Below are positions 24,958-33,255 of a DNA stretch of 45,238 nt, one piece after another (position 1 is the stretch's first letter; each line of letters opens with the position of its first letter). Below the pieces are notes generated by a model. The model saw nothing but the letters and a program-made list of their open reading frames with translations. It was not told the origin of the DNA and made no database searches. Both the position numbers and the translations under genes were made by a program. The stretch lies in assembly GCA_011523305.1 (NCBI GenBank), contig WTHB01000176.1:1-45238 (forward strand). Direction: 5' to 3'. Origin of the DNA: Planctomycetaceae bacterium. GTDB lineage: Bacteria > Planctomycetota > Planctomycetia > Pirellulales > UBA1268.

Positions 24958-26100
24958 TCACGTTGGGTCGAAGATTTGAATTTCGAAGCCGAGTTTGCAG
25001 GACTGGCACGCAGAGCGACCGAGGGAAAACGACTGGTCAAGTCCGCAACGAGGACATTGAACATGGATTGCTGACAGGGGCTGGTTCGATGCTGCGACCG
25101 GCTCACTCGGCGCGTTTTCCAGTCGCATATTCCTTCGGCTGATATACGCAATCGCGATGGTTCCAGCTGAGGCCACAATCGCCGAAGCAATCGTCACCCG
25201 CACCAGCAGTCCGGTCCCGCTGGCTTCGGTAATCACAAGTGTGTCGAGACAACACGCGCAGGCTATCACTGTGGTGAGTACAGCCGGCCGCAGCCATTTC
25301 TGGCTGTCGTGGAGCGTTGCCAGAAGTAACAGATTGGCATGGAGTACGACGGCACAGAGTGAGCCTATCGAAAACGTGATTTTTTCGAGCCACGTGGTCG
25401 TCGGATAGCCCTCAAAGATCAGCACAACGGTCAGCCCATACCCGATGACAGCTGCGGCAACACCAATCCACCGCCATTGCTGACGGGAGTGAAAGGTGTG
25501 GCCAATCAAACAGCCTGCCGCTGCACTCGTCCATGCTGTCAGGGCGACGCCGGTGAAAAAGATCTCTGGGCTATTCGAAAGGTCTAGCCAGATCGCAACC
25601 AGCCAGCAGATGAAACTTGGAACAGCCAATACCGCCAGAAGCAGCCCAGACATTCGCTGATTCGGTCGCTCAGCAAGCCAGAGTCCACCCGTCGCCTGAT
25701 AAAAGCCAGCAACGATAGCGATCGCTGTTCCCCACATTTTTAGTTCGTCGCCAACGTCCCAGATGGCGAGCAAGGAAAATAGATAGAACCCAGCAGCGCC
25801 ACCATCAACCAACCGGCGAAGGCTTGCTCGTTTCAACGCAAGTCGATCGATTGATTGCCAGAGTGCGGCTGAAACACCTGCCGTCAGCAGCGCCGTGCCG
25901 ACCACTCGCCCGACTACGTCAAAGCTCGCCGTGAGGACTGCCCCCACCCCGCACACGGCTGCGATCCCCAGCGACCACAGCATGACTCGAAACATCAGGT
26001 CGGACCGCCGGAAGCCGTTGCTTCCATCGCCAGCGTTTTTCATGGGCAGAGATGCTTCGCTATCAGAGTCCCCGGTTTCCAAAGACATGTCATTCGCCAT
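24958..26100 (-). CDS. Polytopic membrane protein with C-terminal zinc ribbon
   Basis: 380 residues with AGGAAAC just upstream of the ATG. A polar N-terminal tail of about 35 residues precedes about ten hydrophobic segments (for example SLGIAAVCGVGAVLTA, GLLLAVLAVPSFICWLVAIW, FSIGSLCAVVLHANLLLLAT, IASAIVASAGTIAIAYIS). The cytoplasmic C-terminal tail holds two Cys pairs (CPRC and CQSC, 16 residues apart) that look like a small zinc ribbon. I do not recognise the family. The combination suggests an integral membrane protein with a metal-stabilised regulatory or protein-binding tail. It converges with the multidomain redox gene and diverges from the DUF485/symporter operon. Confidence 0.8.
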   Translation of the reverse strand: MANDMSLETGDSDSEASLPMKNAGDGSNGFRRSDLMFRVMLWSLGIAAVCGVGAVLTASFDVVGRVVGTALLTAGVSAALWQSIDRLALKRASLRRLVDGGAAGFYLFSLLAIWDVGDELKMWGTAIAIVAGFYQATGGLWLAERPNQRMSGLLLAVLAVPSFICWLVAIWLDLSNSPEIFFTGVALTAWTSAAAGCLIGHTFHSRQQWRWIGVAAAVIGYGLTVVLIFEGYPTTTWLEKITFSIGSLCAVVLHANLLLLATLHDSQKWLRPAVLTTVIACACCLDTLVITEASGTGLLVRVTIASAIVASAGTIAIAYISRRNMRLENAPSEPVAASNQPLSAIHVQCPRCGLDQSFSLGRSACQSCKLGFEIQIFDPT

Positions 26101-26286
26101 AAATGTTTCCTGTCAGGGAATGTGGTGTGTGATTGTTCCCCGGCGCAAGGCAAAGATACCTCAGCATACGTGCCCAGACACTGAGATGGTAACGCGGGAG
26201 AGCCGAAGAACTGCTCGTTGAAGATCGGAGCGGATCGGGCCCCGAGATTCGCGGTGACAACAACCTGCCCGAAAGAGTTGGTGGCT
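26101..26286. promoter_or_regulatory. Divergent intergenic region, upstream part
   Basis: This part of the 314-base spacer lies between the zinc-ribbon membrane protein (minus) and the symporter operon (plus). It should contain the minus-strand promoter and probably the start of the plus-strand transcript. No clear -35/-10 pair was found on either strand. Confidence 0.4.
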
Positions 26287-26392
26287 GCCCGCAGCCTGAG
26301 AAGTGAGCCAATCAACGGGAAGAAGGCGGGCTGCGGGCTTGCCCGCAGTTGGGTAGACTTCTGAGGTCGTGGCCGAGAGGCCAGAGGTTTTT
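26287..26392 (+). promoter_or_regulatory. Structured leader of the DUF485/symporter operon (candidate)
   Basis: Several pairings are visible by eye on the plus strand. CTGCGGG (26331-26337) pairs with CCCGCAG (26342-26348) across a CTTG tetraloop. CCTGAGAAGT (26295-26304) pairs with ACTTCTGAGG (26357-26366) with one mismatch and encloses that hairpin. TGGCC (26370-26374) pairs with GGCCA (26379-26383) across a GAGA tetraloop, followed by a T5 run at 26388-26392. GCCCGCAG also occurs at 26287-26294, so CTGCGGGC has two alternative partners. The ribosome-binding site of the DUF485 gene begins about 10 bases after the T run. The layout resembles an attenuator or riboswitch-like leader. No known class is recognised, and GC-rich DNA gives such pairings by chance fairly often. 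Confidence 0.4.
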
Positions 26393-26414
26393 GGGTGCGT
26401 GTAGGAAGAGACCA

Positions 26415-26669
26415 ATGGGGAATGACCACAATGGGCAGGCGCAGTCGGGCAGTCGCAGTCGGCGGCTCGGGATGCAACTGTTTCTCGTCTACGTGCTGTT
26501 GTATGCCGGCTTCATGGGTGTTGTGCTGTTTCGCCCCGATGCCCTCTCCTGGCGTCCGTTCGGCGGCGTCAATCTGGCCATCGCCTATGGCATGGGATTG
26601 ATCGCAGCCGCATTCATCTTGGCAATGATCTACATGGCAGCCTGCCGCAGCGACACCGCAGACCGCTGA
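26415..26669 (+). CDS. DUF485 (YjcH-like) small membrane protein
   Basis: 84 residues from the ATG at 26415 with AGGAAGAGACC just upstream. Two hydrophobic segments are visible (LFLVYVLLYAGFMGVVLF and AIAYGMGLIAAAFILAMIYM) with a basic start, the usual form of DUF485. DUF485 proteins are found directly upstream of ActP-type acetate/solute symporters, as here, where the symporter starts 31 bases later. The role is thought to be accessory to the transporter and is not defined. The two proteins are probably translated from one transcript. Confidence 0.85.
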   Translation: MGNDHNGQAQSGSRSRRLGMQLFLVYVLLYAGFMGVVLFRPDALSWRPFGGVNLAIAYGMGLIAAAFILAMIYMAACRSDTADR

Positions 26670-26700
26670 ACGAAGCGGTTTCTTCACAAGGACTTTCACG

Positions 26701-28452
26701 ATGATTTATGAGTCGTCTCCGGTGGCGATTGCCATCTTTGCTAGTTTTGTCGTCGGTGTTGTCGGCCTTTCATTCTGGCTTGGCCGAAAAGGCCAGTCAG
26801 CCAAGGGCTACTACGCGGCCCACGGGGAGATTCACTGGTTCGTCAACGGCATCGCCTTTGCCGGTGACTATCTCTCGGCCGCCTCATTTCTCGGCATCTG
26901 CGGCATGATCGCCTTCTACGGCTACGACGGGTTTCTCTACTCGATCGGCTTTCTTGCCGGCTGGATCGTCGCCCTGTTCGTCATTGCGGAGCCGATCAAA
27001 GCGCTAGGGAAGTTCACCTTTGCTGATGCTCTCGATGCCCGCTTCAACAGCCGGGGCATCAAACTAGCGGTCGCAATTTCGACGCTCATCGTCAGTGTCT
27101 TCTATCTCATTCCCCAGATGGTCGGGGCCGGCCACCTCATCGTGCCACTCCTGGGGTTGCCGCATGCGGTGGGCGTCATCCTCGTCGGGGTAGCCGTGAC
27201 GCTTATTGTCGTCACCGCCGGCATGGTCTCGACGACATGGGTGCAGTTCATCAAGGGCTCGTTGCTGGTCTTTTTCTGCGGTGTGCTAACCGTGATGATT
27301 CTGGGTCGCGGGCTGGAGGTCAACGCGGGCCGGCCAGGCGCAGAAGACCTTTCGCCCCAGGTGCGGACGGTCACCCCGGCGGGCACGGTGCTGATCAATG
27401 GGCAGCCGCAGACGGCAGAGAACGACCTGCGGTCGGTCGGGACGATTCACTCCCTCCCCGACCGCTACGGTGCTGCCCGGGAAACCGGCCCGCTCCGTCC
27501 GCTGGCGTACCTTTCGACTCTGGAAGATTCCAAAATTATCACCTGGTCGGCAAAAAAGCATCAGGATGAACAGGGCAGTCACACCACCTACACACCGACC
27601 ATTCGCGAAGGGAAGGATCTGCTCAAGCCGGGCGGCTATTTCAAGGGGCTCTCCAGCGGGACGCTGACCGACCGGCTCAATTTTGCCAGCTTGATGCTCG
27701 CGCTGTTTTGCGGCACGGCCTCCCTCCCGCACATTCTGATCCGCTACTACACCGTCAAGGATGCCGCCGCCGCCCGCAAGAGCACGGTGGTTGGTATTGC
27801 GGCGATTGGCGGCTTTTATGTGTTGACGCTCTACCTTGGTCTGGGCGCGATGACCAGTGGCTATCTCGATCCGACCAGTTCCAATATGGCCGCCCCGCTT
27901 CTGGCCAAGTCGTTCAGCGAGACCCTCTTTGCGGTGATTTCTGCGATTGCCTTCACCACGGTTCTGGGGACGGTCAGCGGTTTGATCATGGCAGGCAGTG
28001 GTGCCGTTGCCCATGACCTCATTGAGAATTGTTGCGGTGTGACCATGACCGATCACGAGAAGGTTCGAGCGGGCAAGATCGCGGCGGTCGGGCTCGGGAT
28101 CGCTGCAATGGCACTCGGTATCTTGTTTCGTAACTTCAATGTGAGTTTTCTGGTTGGCTGGGCCTTTCATATTGCCGCCTCGGCCAACCTGCCTGCGCTG
28201 GTCATGCTGCTGTTCTGGCCGCGGACAACCAAACAGGGCATCACGGCAGCGGTGACCGTCGGCATGCTGTCGTCATTGGGCTGGATTCTGCTCTCGGCAG
28301 ACACCTTCGAGAAGGTCTATGGCCTGTCGCGGGATGCCTCACCGATTCCCTTCAGTCAGCCCGGGCTGGTGACCATTCCCCTTGGGTTTGTGGTGCTGGT
28401 CGTCGTCTCGTTGCTGACGCCACGGCCGACGCCTCAGCAGGTGGCGACATGA
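26701..28452 (+). CDS. actP: Sodium/solute symporter, ActP-like
   Basis: 583 residues with AAGGACTTT before the ATG. It belongs to the SSS family: FWLGRKGQSAKGYYAA, FAGDYLSAASFLGICGM and FTFADALDARF match cation/acetate symporters, and about 13 hydrophobic segments can be traced. Compared with E. coli ActP (549 residues), an extra polar stretch lies at about residues 205-315. It contains VRTVTPAGTVLINGQPQTAE and HTTYTPTIREGKDLL and probably forms an enlarged loop outside the membrane. The DUF485 partner upstream supports a monocarboxylate substrate such as acetate. The substrate itself cannot be read from the sequence. The stop codon overlaps the start of the next gene as ATGA. Confidence 0.85.
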   Translation: MIYESSPVAIAIFASFVVGVVGLSFWLGRKGQSAKGYYAAHGEIHWFVNGIAFAGDYLSAASFLGICGMIAFYGYDGFLYSIGFLAGWIVALFVIAEPIKALGKFTFADALDARFNSRGIKLAVAISTLIVSVFYLIPQMVGAGHLIVPLLGLPHAVGVILVGVAVTLIVVTAGMVSTTWVQFIKGSLLVFFCGVLTVMILGRGLEVNAGRPGAEDLSPQVRTVTPAGTVLINGQPQTAENDLRSVGTIHSLPDRYGAARETGPLRPLAYLSTLEDSKIITWSAKKHQDEQGSHTTYTPTIREGKDLLKPGGYFKGLSSGTLTDRLNFASLMLALFCGTASLPHILIRYYTVKDAAAARKSTVVGIAAIGGFYVLTLYLGLGAMTSGYLDPTSSNMAAPLLAKSFSETLFAVISAIAFTTVLGTVSGLIMAGSGAVAHDLIENCCGVTMTDHEKVRAGKIAAVGLGIAAMALGILFRNFNVSFLVGWAFHIAASANLPALVMLLFWPRTTKQGITAAVTVGMLSSLGWILLSADTFEKVYGLSRDASPIPFSQPGLVTIPLGFVVLVVVSLLTPRPTPQQVAT

Positions 28453-29003
28453 GCCCCACGTCGCCTGAGCGTCAGGTGATTGTGTGTGGCGAGCGGCATC
28501 TGGAGGAGATTCGGGCGATCTACAACGAGGCGATTGCGAAGACGACGGCCCACTTCGAGGAAACGCCACGGACGTTTGACATGATCGCGGCGTGGTTTGC
28601 CACCAAGAATCAACTGGGGCAGCCGGTCTTGGGCGTGGAGCAGGCGGGGGTCCTCGCCGGCTTTGCGACCTGGGGCTCATTCCGACCCCATTCCGCCTAT
28701 GCCCGTACTGCGGAACACTCGGTCTACGTGGCGACACCCTGGCGGCGGCAGGGCATTGGCCGGCTGCTGCTGGAGCGGCTGATCGAAGAAGCGACCGCCC
28801 ACGGCCTGCACCTGCTCGTCGCCGGCATCGATGCTAGCAATGTAGCTAGTATTGCCCTGCACCGGGAGTGTGGCTTCAGCCACGCAGGCACTATCCGTGA
28901 TGCCGGCTTCAAGTTTGGCCGTTGGCTCGACCTCGAGTTTTGGCAGCGGGTGCTCGGTGGTTCAGACAAGAGTTCTTCGTCCGGGCCGCAGTCAGGGTCA
29001 TGA
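28449..29003 (+). CDS. GNAT N-acetyltransferase, phosphinothricin-acetyltransferase-like
   Basis: 184 residues. The GNAT fold is recognised from EIRAIYNEAI near the start, the acetyl-CoA loop RRQGIGRLLLERLIEEA near residues 98-114, and the tail ALHRECGFSHAGTIRDAGFK, all typical of the PAT/MddA-like branch that acetylates amino-acid analogues. The native substrate of such enzymes in planctomycetes is not known. The start lies in a 4-base overlap (ATGA) with the symporter stop, so translation is coupled to it. It ends the plus-strand operon. The next gene is on the other strand. Confidence 0.88.
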   Translation: MSPTSPERQVIVCGERHLEEIRAIYNEAIAKTTAHFEETPRTFDMIAAWFATKNQLGQPVLGVEQAGVLAGFATWGSFRPHSAYARTAEHSVYVATPWRRQGIGRLLLERLIEEATAHGLHLLVAGIDASNVASIALHRECGFSHAGTIRDAGFKFGRWLDLEFWQRVLGGSDKSSSSGPQSGS

Positions 29004-29149
29004 GCCAGGAAAAGTGCCCTTCGGCCGCAGGTTTACAAAAACGAGAACGGAGGAGGGTGTCTGGGTCGAATGACAAGAAGCAACTTGGTCGGAACCGCAT
29101 ATTCGCAGCGATTCGACAAGAGATACGGAGATCTCTTCCTGCTTCAGAG

Positions 29150-29398
29150 TCAGGCACCCGGCCGTCGGAAGTGACGATACGCCTGCAGGACGTCGTGAAG
29201 ATCAGAGGAGATGGTCACCTCATCATCTTCGAAGTCCGTCAGCCACGTCCGATTGCTGGCTACGGCATCGGCAAGCATTGGCAAAATTTCGCCGAGCGAG
29301 ACCTTCACGGTGTTGGCATCGAGCGGTTCGTCAAGCAGTGAAAGGCTTGCCGGTTCAACTTCGGGACCGGTGTAGACACGCAGTTTTCGCAGACCCAT
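29150..29398 (-). CDS. Small acidic hypothetical protein
   Basis: 82 residues from the ATG at 29398, preceded by AAAGGGAATC. It is soluble, with no signal or membrane segment. It starts MGLRKLRVYTGPEVEPASLS, has a helical middle (LGEILPMLADAVASN) and ends FEDDEVTISSDLHDVLQAYR plus HFRRPGA. The balanced composition, good ribosome-binding site and absence of any better frame make it a likely real gene. I do not recognise a family. An opposite-strand frame covers the same bases but reads as low-quality sequence. Confidence 0.6.
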   Translation of the reverse strand: MGLRKLRVYTGPEVEPASLSLLDEPLDANTVKVSLGEILPMLADAVASNRTWLTDFEDDEVTISSDLHDVLQAYRHFRRPGA

Positions 29399-29585
29399 GG
29401 CAGATTCCCTTTCGCCGATGCCCACGTGTCAATGTGGGCGGTGGTGCTGTGCAGGCAGGAATCGCCAGCAGCCGCCTCTTGCGGACTGTTGCCAGCCAGG
29501 TCGCCCAGGGCTCCTGCCTGTAAGAGGTATCGGCAGCGGGTGGCCGCAAAGTTTGACTGAATTCGCCAGTTATGCCGATTTTTTG

Positions 29586-29610
29586 CCAGCGGGCTAAAAC
29601 GCTGGATTTT
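29586..29610. terminator. Hairpin next to the 3' end of floA
   Basis: A perfect 6-bp stem (CCAGCG at 29586-29591, CGCTGG at 29600-29605) with an 8-base loop, followed on the plus strand by ATTTT. It sits four bases from the floA stop. On the minus strand, the floA direction, no U-run follows, so it is a weak candidate for floA termination and could only act that way for plus-strand read-through from the GNAT gene. Confidence 0.3.
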
Positions 29611-30554
29611 CAGGCCCGGCCGGCTGCTGCCTGGCTCTGCATCCGGCCAGCCCGGAGGGCCTCGCCAATGCTCTTGGGTACTGAAGCTTCGGCCTGGAGC
29701 ACGCGGGCTCGGTTTTCAGCCGTGGCGGCCTTCATCTCTTGTTCCCGAGCAATTGCCACCGCCCGCCGCTCCTCGGCCTTGGCCCGAGCGACTCGCGTGT
29801 CGGCCTCAGCCTGATCGGCCTGGAGGCGGGCCCCGATGTTTTCACCCACCTCAATGTCGGCGATGTCGATTGAGACAATCTGAAAAGCGGTCTGGGCGTC
29901 GAGCCCGCGTTCCAGCACGGCCTTCGAAATCGTGTCGGGATGCTCCATCACTTCAAAGTGGGTCGGCGCCGAGCCAATGGACGTAATGATGCCTTCCCCG
30001 ACACGAGCGATGATCGTCTCTTCGGTGGCCCCACCGATGAGTTGCTGCAGGTTTGTCCGGACGGTGACCCGAGCGCGGATGCGGAGTTCGACACCGTTGC
30101 GGGCAACTGCCGACAGGGTTGATTTGCCGCTGGCAACATCAGGGCAGTCGATGACCTTCGGATTGACACTGGTTTGAACGGCATCGAGCACATCGCGTCC
30201 AGCCAGATCGATGGCACAGGCGCGATCATAGTCGAGATCGATACCGGCCCGGTGGGCGGCAATCAGGGCCCGAATGACCCGGGGGACATCACCACCGGCG
30301 AGGAAGTGGGCCTCGAGGCGACTGGGGGGAATGTTTTTTCCGAGGCCTGCCTGGGTCGCCATGATCCGCGCCTGGACGATCGTGCGGGCATTGACCTTCC
30401 GCAGGGTCATGCCGAGGAGTTCCAGGAAGGTAACGGCCGCCTTCGACCAGTAGGCCTGGAACCAGATCTGACCGTAGTTGAAGATCATCAGCAGGATCAA
30501 CAGACCGATGACCCCAAGCATGATGCCGAGGACAGCGAGGGCGGCAGGTGGCAC
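29610..30554 (-). CDS. floA: FloA-like flotillin (UPF0365)
   Basis: 314 residues. A single N-terminal membrane segment ([21 protein letters not shown]) is followed by the SPFH-type domain, with [40 protein letters not shown] and [20 protein letters not shown], close to the FloA/YqfA type. A long helical C-terminal part of repeated [17 protein letters not shown]-like sequence forms the coiled coil. FloA scaffolds membrane microdomains and supports oligomer-based protein complexes. The start is GTG at 30554, with TCCGGAG about eight bases upstream. It lies 125 bases after mnmA and carries an inverted repeat in its leader. Confidence 0.95.
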   Translation of the reverse strand: MPPAALAVLGIMLGVIGLLILLMIFNYGQIWFQAYWSKAAVTFLELLGMTLRKVNARTIVQARIMATQAGLGKNIPPSRLEAHFLAGGDVPRVIRALIAAHRAGIDLDYDRACAIDLAGRDVLDAVQTSVNPKVIDCPDVASGKSTLSAVARNGVELRIRARVTVRTNLQQLIGGATEETIIARVGEGIITSIGSAPTHFEVMEHPDTISKAVLERGLDAQTAFQIVSIDIADIEVGENIGARLQADQAEADTRVARAKAEERRAVAIAREQEMKAATAENRARVLQAEASVPKSIGEALRAGRMQSQAAAGRA

Positions 30555-30574
30555 GGGAAGGCTCCGGAAGGGGG

Positions 30575-30598
30575 ACGATCAAATAACAGTTTGATCGT
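30575..30598. repeat. Perfect 9-bp inverted repeat upstream of floA
   Basis: ACGATCAAA (30575-30583) and TTTGATCGT (30590-30598) are exact reverse complements with a 6-base spacer (TAACAG). The element lies 21 to 44 bases before the floA GTG. It could be an operator for a dimeric regulator or an RNA stem in the floA leader. Confidence 0.6.
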
Positions 30599-30610
30599 AG
30601 TCCGAATTTT

Positions 30611-30633
30611 TTCCGGGGCAAACATGCCCGGAA
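30611..30633. repeat. Bulged inverted repeat between mnmA and floA
   Basis: TTCCGGGGCA (30611-30620) and TGCCCGGAA (30625-30633) pair with one bulged G across AACA. It lies just downstream of mnmA in transcript direction. No U-run follows on the minus strand, so intrinsic termination is not supported. Confidence 0.45.
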
Positions 30634-30679
30634 TGCTGGGAGAGCCCGCCAACAGGACCCTCAGCAGCGGTGCCAGCCC

Positions 30680-31822
30680 TCAGGCGGAAGCAGCCGGCTC
30701 GCGGTCGATCCAGCCGCCCCCGAGTAACCGAGTGCCGTCGTAGCAGACGGCTGGCTGGCCGGGGGTGATCGGCCCGGGGGCATCGACTGTCGGTTCCAGG
30801 AAGGTGGCTTCGAACCGGTCTGGGCCCTGGCGGGTGACCACCGCCCGGGCTGGTGGCCGCTGGGCCCGGCACTGCACCAGGCACTCAAACGGTGTGTCGG
30901 GAATCGCTGCGACCCAACTTGCCTCGGTGGCAATCAGCCGTTGCAGCGGCAATGCCGCCTTTGGTCCGACCACCACCTGGCAGGTCTCCGGCTCGATCCG
31001 GATGACATAGAGCGGACTGCCGGTAGCAATCCCCAGGCCCTGCCGCTGTCCGATGGTGAAGTGCTCAATGCCGTCGTGGTGGCCGAGGACCTGGCCGTCG
31101 CGGTCGACGATGGCGCCGGCACGTGAGCCGCCGAGGCGGTGGGCAACCAGTCGGGGATGTTCCCCGGGCGGCACAAAGCAGATCTCTTGGCTATCGGGCT
31201 TGGCGGCTGTCACCAGGCCGAGCGTTTCAGCGTGACGGCGGACATCGGCCTTGGCGAGATCGCCAACTGGTAACAGCATCCGCCGAAGCCGGGCTGGGCT
31301 GATCCCAAACAGCACGTAGGACTGATCACGGGCCCCGTCCCGGCCTCGGTGGAGCTGCGGCACGGCTGCGGCATCACTGGCGTCAGCCGGCGGCAGCACT
31401 CGGGCATAATGGCCGGTGGCAACATGGCTGGCACCAACGGTGTCGGCATAGTCGAACAGGCGTCCAAACTTGATCCACTGGTTACAGCGGACACAGGGAT
31501 TCGGCGTCCGGCCCGCGCCATAGTCGGCAGCGAAGGCGTCGATGATCTGCTCAAAGTCTGCTGTCAGGTCTAGCGGATACAGCGGCATGCCAAGGCGGTC
31601 GGCGACCCGCCGAGCGTCGACTGCGTCAGTGACGCTACAGCAGCCTTGATGACCGGGCCGGGCTGTCTCGCATTCAATGATCGGCAAGCCGTCAGCCGTT
31701 GGTACGGCGGGCTGCCCATGCCGCATGAAGACGCCAATGCATTCGTGGCCTGCCTCAACCAGCAGGGAGGCGGCGACGCTTGAGTCGACCCCCCCTGACA
31801 TGGCAATGACGATGCGAGACAT
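30680..31822 (-). CDS. mnmA: tRNA-specific 2-thiouridylase MnmA
   Basis: 380 residues. MnmA makes 2-thiouridine at position 34 of tRNA, using ATP and a cysteine persulfide sulfur source. The PP-loop SGGVDSS is at residues 9-15, the first catalytic Cys lies in NPCVRCNQWIKF (near residue 102) and the second in SQEICFVPPGEH. The C-terminal PUA-like part is intact and the length is usual. It follows apt by 56 bases on the same strand, in a probable operon with the sigma factor, apt and floA. Confidence 0.97.
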   Translation of the reverse strand: MSRIVIAMSGGVDSSVAASLLVEAGHECIGVFMRHGQPAVPTADGLPIIECETARPGHQGCCSVTDAVDARRVADRLGMPLYPLDLTADFEQIIDAFAADYGAGRTPNPCVRCNQWIKFGRLFDYADTVGASHVATGHYARVLPPADASDAAAVPQLHRGRDGARDQSYVLFGISPARLRRMLLPVGDLAKADVRRHAETLGLVTAAKPDSQEICFVPPGEHPRLVAHRLGGSRAGAIVDRDGQVLGHHDGIEHFTIGQRQGLGIATGSPLYVIRIEPETCQVVVGPKAALPLQRLIATEASWVAAIPDTPFECLVQCRAQRPPARAVVTRQGPDRFEATFLEPTVDAPGPITPGQPAVCYDGTRLLGGGWIDREPAASA

Positions 31823-31878
31823 GAGTCACGGTGGGCAGAAAGCAGGGGAAGCGACCGCCGTAGCGGTGTCGGGAACGA

Positions 31879-32391
31879 CTAGTAGGTCAGAACAGTCTCG
31901 ACACGGTGGTCACCGAGCCGGTCGCGGCCACCAAGCCCTTCAAGTTCGACCAGGAAGGCACAGCCAGCCACGGTCGCCCCGGATGATTCCAGCAGTTTGA
32001 CGCAGGCTTCCGCAGTACCACCGGTGGCGAGGACATCGTCGATCACCAGCGCACGAGCGGCGTCTTTGATGATGCCGCGATGCATTTCCAGGGTGTCGCT
32101 ACCGTACTCTAGGTCATAGCTGTAACTGACGGTCTCAGCCGGTAGTTTGCCCGGCTTGCGGACCGGTATCAGACCGACCCCAAGCCGGAGGGCGAGCGGG
32201 GCGGCGAAGAGAAATCCTCGCGCCTCGACCGCCGCCACGGCGTCAATCTCGCCGGCCAGCCACGGGGTGGCGAGCTGGTCAATCGCTGCCGCAAAGGCAG
32301 CAGGTTCGGCGAGCAGCGGCGTGATGTCGCGAAACAGAATGCCCGGTTTGGGAAAGTCGGGCACCGCCCGAATGTGTGCAGTGAGATCCAT
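31879..32391 (-). CDS. apt: Adenine phosphoribosyltransferase Apt
   Basis: 170 residues. Apt turns adenine plus PRPP into AMP in purine salvage. DFPKPGILFRDITPLL near the start is the typical APRT opening, AVEARGFLFAAPLALRLG holds the substrate-binding region, and VIDDVLATGGTAEA is the PRPP loop. Length is as expected. The ATG at 32391 has no strong ribosome-binding site. Only 18 bases separate it from the sigma-factor stop upstream. Confidence 0.97.
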   Translation of the reverse strand: MDLTAHIRAVPDFPKPGILFRDITPLLAEPAAFAAAIDQLATPWLAGEIDAVAAVEARGFLFAAPLALRLGVGLIPVRKPGKLPAETVSYSYDLEYGSDTLEMHRGIIKDAARALVIDDVLATGGTAEACVKLLESSGATVAGCAFLVELEGLGGRDRLGDHRVETVLTY

Positions 32392-32409
32392 GGTGTGAGG
32401 GTATCCCGA

Positions 32410-33255
32410 TTAGGCTCCCCGCCGCAACTGCCGGGCGGGACGCATGGAGATGGTGGCCCGTGGCGTCCCCTCAATGTCAGCGGCCAGGCCAGCAAGGGTT
32501 TCGGATTCAATCTGCCGAACCCGCTCGCGGGTCAGCCCGAGCACACTGCCGATTTCTTTGAGCGTCATCGGTTCGCCTCCCCCCTCCAGGCCAAAACGCA
32601 ACCGAATGATCGTCGCAGCCCGTTCATCGAGTTCGTCGATCCGTTGCAAGACATGCTGGAGCGTGTCTGCGTCAAGCATGACATCGGCGGGACTGCGGGC
32701 ATTTTCGTCCTCAAGAATATCTCCGAGGGACCAGCTGCCGTCACTCTGGTCGGTTTGGGGGCCAGCCTGGTTGACCTCCATTGCCTTCTTGATGATTGGC
32801 AACTTCTTGCGGGCGAGGCCGAGCATACGGGCGACTTCTTCGGGCGTTGGTGTCCGCCCCAGGGTGTCGATCAGCCGCGACGATGCCCGTCGCCACTTCG
32901 ACAGAATTTCGACCATGTAGGCCGGAATCCGAATGGTCTTGCCGTTGTTGATGAGTGACCGTTTGATCGACTGTTTGATCCAGTAACTGGCATAGGTGCT
33001 GAAGCGGGTGCCGACGGTCGGGTCAAAGCCCTCCACGGCACGAATCAGGCCGAGGTTGCCTTCCTCGATCAAGTCGGGCAGGGGCAGTCCACGGTTGGCA
33101 TAGCCGCGAGCGATGTTGACCACGAGACGGAGATTCGCCCGGACCATGTGGTCACGGGCCTGAGCATCACCCTGCTGAATCCGGACGGCCAGTTCCTTTT
33201 CTTCAGCCGCTGTCAGCAGGGGGGTTTCATTGATGTCGCGAAGGTATGTTTCCAT
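32410..33255 (-). CDS. RNA polymerase sigma-70 factor
   Basis: 281 residues. It is a short member of the primary-like sigma-70 group: region 1.2 (METYLRDINETPLLTAAEEK), region 2 with DLIEEGNLGLIRAVEGFDP and RFSTYASYWIKQSI, region 3 with RIPAYMVEILSKWRRASSRL and TPTPEEVARMLG, and region 4 with LDERAATIIRLRFGL and TLKEIGSVLGLTRERVRQIE. All promoter-binding regions are intact and the long N-terminal region 1.1 is absent, so it is an RpoS/RpoH-like alternative factor rather than RpoD. It starts a four-gene minus-strand set ending in floA. The regulon is not inferable. Confidence 0.95.
   Translation of the reverse strand: METYLRDINETPLLTAAEEKELAVRIQQGDAQARDHMVRANLRLVVNIARGYANRGLPLPDLIEEGNLGLIRAVEGFDPTVGTRFSTYASYWIKQSIKRSLINNGKTIRIPAYMVEILSKWRRASSRLIDTLGRTPTPEEVARMLGLARKKLPIIKKAMEVNQAGPQTDQSDGSWSLGDILEDENARSPADVMLDADTLQHVLQRIDELDERAATIIRLRFGLEGGGEPMTLKEIGSVLGLTRERVRQIESETLAGLAADIEGTPRATISMRPARQLRRGA

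Noticed and set aside
27286-28170. 294-residue minus-strand open frame
   Set aside because: It lies opposite the symporter. It is rich in Arg, Gly and Gln, without domains.
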